Origin: Acidobacteriota bacterium
GTDB taxonomy: Bacteria; Acidobacteriota; Vicinamibacteria; Vicinamibacterales; UBA2999
Assembly: GCA_030697165.1 (NCBI GenBank)
Contig: JAUYQQ010000015.1
Coordinates: 62,001-126,000, forward strand
DNA: 64,000 nucleotides
Reading direction: 5' to 3'
Part shown: positions 63,485 through 64,000 of the stretch, piece by piece
How positions within the stretch are numbered: position 1 is the first letter of the stretch
Layout of the letters: each line of letters opens with the position of its first letter
The notes under the pieces: generated by a model
Seen by the model: only the letters and a program-made list of their open reading frames with translations
Told to the model about the DNA's origin: nothing
Database searches by the model: none
Program-made: the position numbers and the translations under genes

Positions 63485-64000
63485 GACGACACCATTCGGG
63501 TGAGGAGCAGGACAAGGAGGAGGAGCGCGGCGGCCGAGACCCCCGCGCCGGCAAGCATCAGCCGCTGGACGACGCGACGCCGCAGGGGAACAAACGGGGC
63601 CCGTGACACCATCGGCACCGGCAACGCCTGCGTGGTCGCGAGCGGCAGCGGCCGCATGGGACGCTGAAAGCCATACGCCAGCAGCAACACCAGCGGGCGC
63701 ACCAGGCGGCCGGTCGGCGACGCTTGGAGCGTCGCTATCGAGTACTCGAAGAACTGGTCGGCCCGCTCGAGAAAGCGCCGCCGGGCGACATCGTCCTCGG
63801 CATGACGGGCCGCGAACTCGAACACCGCGGCCTTGCGGATGTCCTGGGCCGCCCACGTTTCAGTGGGGTGCTCGAGACGCTCGGGCGTGTCGAGGTACGG
63901 CCGCTCGTAGGTGGACATCCACTCGGCGTAGTTGAGCAGCACCTCACGGGCATACGCGTACGGGGCATCGAGCAGGCCATGGTCGGCCCGGTGCTCGAGG
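63481..64000 (-). CDS. Membrane-anchored protein, C-terminal part (5' end outside window)
   Basis: The frame is open to the right window edge. The visible 172 residues are mainly helical and charged (AYAREVLLNYAEWM, HPTETWAAQDIRKAAVFEFAARHA, RRFLERADQFFEYSIATL) with a C-terminal membrane helix (LMLAGAGVSAAALLLLVLLL). The helical part with Trp-Ala-Ala-Gln-Asp resembles the end of an (alpha/alpha) toroid domain such as those of glycan-active enzymes, but I cannot assign a family. It is coupled by ATGA to the DPM1-like gene. Confidence 0.65.
   Translation of the reverse strand, partial: LEHRADHGLLDAPYAYAREVLLNYAEWMSTYERPYLDTPERLEHPTETWAAQDIRKAAVFEFAARHAEDDVARRRFLERADQFFEYSIATLQASPTGRLVRPLVLLLAYGFQRPMRPLPLATTQALPVPMVSRAPFVPLRRRVVQRLMLAGAGVSAAALLLLVLLLTRMVSS

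Noticed and set aside
62510-63856. 448-aa version of the DPM1-like enzyme
   Set aside because: The first 124 residues are the neighbouring gene read in another frame; the family start is MKVVVYLPALNEA at 63484.

Overview
The window is high-GC bacterial chromosome with long carboxypeptidase-regulatory TonB-dependent receptors, a VPS10/BNR-type secreted protein, ROK-PGI and LigD genes and an exosortase/exopolysaccharide locus. Together these suggest an Acidobacteriota member, probably near the Vicinamibacteria; this is inferred from gene content, since no rRNA is present. No insertion sequence, integrase, prophage gene or CRISPR array was seen.

Layout. 1-13.4 kb: outer-membrane receptor, cupin, alpha/beta hydrolase, small membrane protein, secreted protein, Tat-exported HisC-like aminotransferase, old-yellow-enzyme reductase, hybrid histidine kinase, and a large beta-propeller protein. 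13.2-17.3 kb: an N-degron proteolysis cluster (aat, clpS, clpA) with a PIN-toxin/antitoxin pair between aat and clpS. 17.3-34.6 kb: tRNA-His, methyltransferase, FHA-GAF-HD-GYP protein, sulfite-oxidase-like molybdoenzyme, ligD, mobA, two TonB-dependent receptors, a peroxiredoxin-like protein, transaldolase, a glucokinase-glucose-6-phosphate isomerase fusion, and a REC-PAS-GGDEF-EAL protein. 34.7-64 kb: an exosortase (XrtA/EpsH-type) exopolysaccharide locus with exosortase, EpsI, one PEP-CTERM protein, the TPR lipoprotein PrsT, a split ABC exporter, amidotransferase, O-ligase, about nine glycosyltransferases, an acyltransferase, and three paralogous secreted proteins, two of them with four Ig-like repeats.

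The main observation is regulatory. Ten operons of the 32-61 kb region are preceded by sigma-54 type -24/-12 elements (TGGC-N7-TTGC or close). For seven of them the predicted transcription start falls 1-6 nt before the start codon, so the mRNAs would be leaderless. For the three others, which encode secreted proteins (the PEP-CTERM protein and the two Ig-repeat proteins), it falls 66-79 nt upstream and a Shine-Dalgarno-like sequence is present. The GGDEF-EAL gene diverges from the exosortase and has its own such element, linking c-di-GMP to the locus. No sigma-54 activator (PrsR-like) or PrsK kinase lies in the window.

A second theme is short tandem arrays of 6, 7 or 9 bp units ([32 protein letters not shown] and others) in leaders and inter-domain linkers, and dispersed REP-like palindromes, one of which forms the 3' end of mobA.
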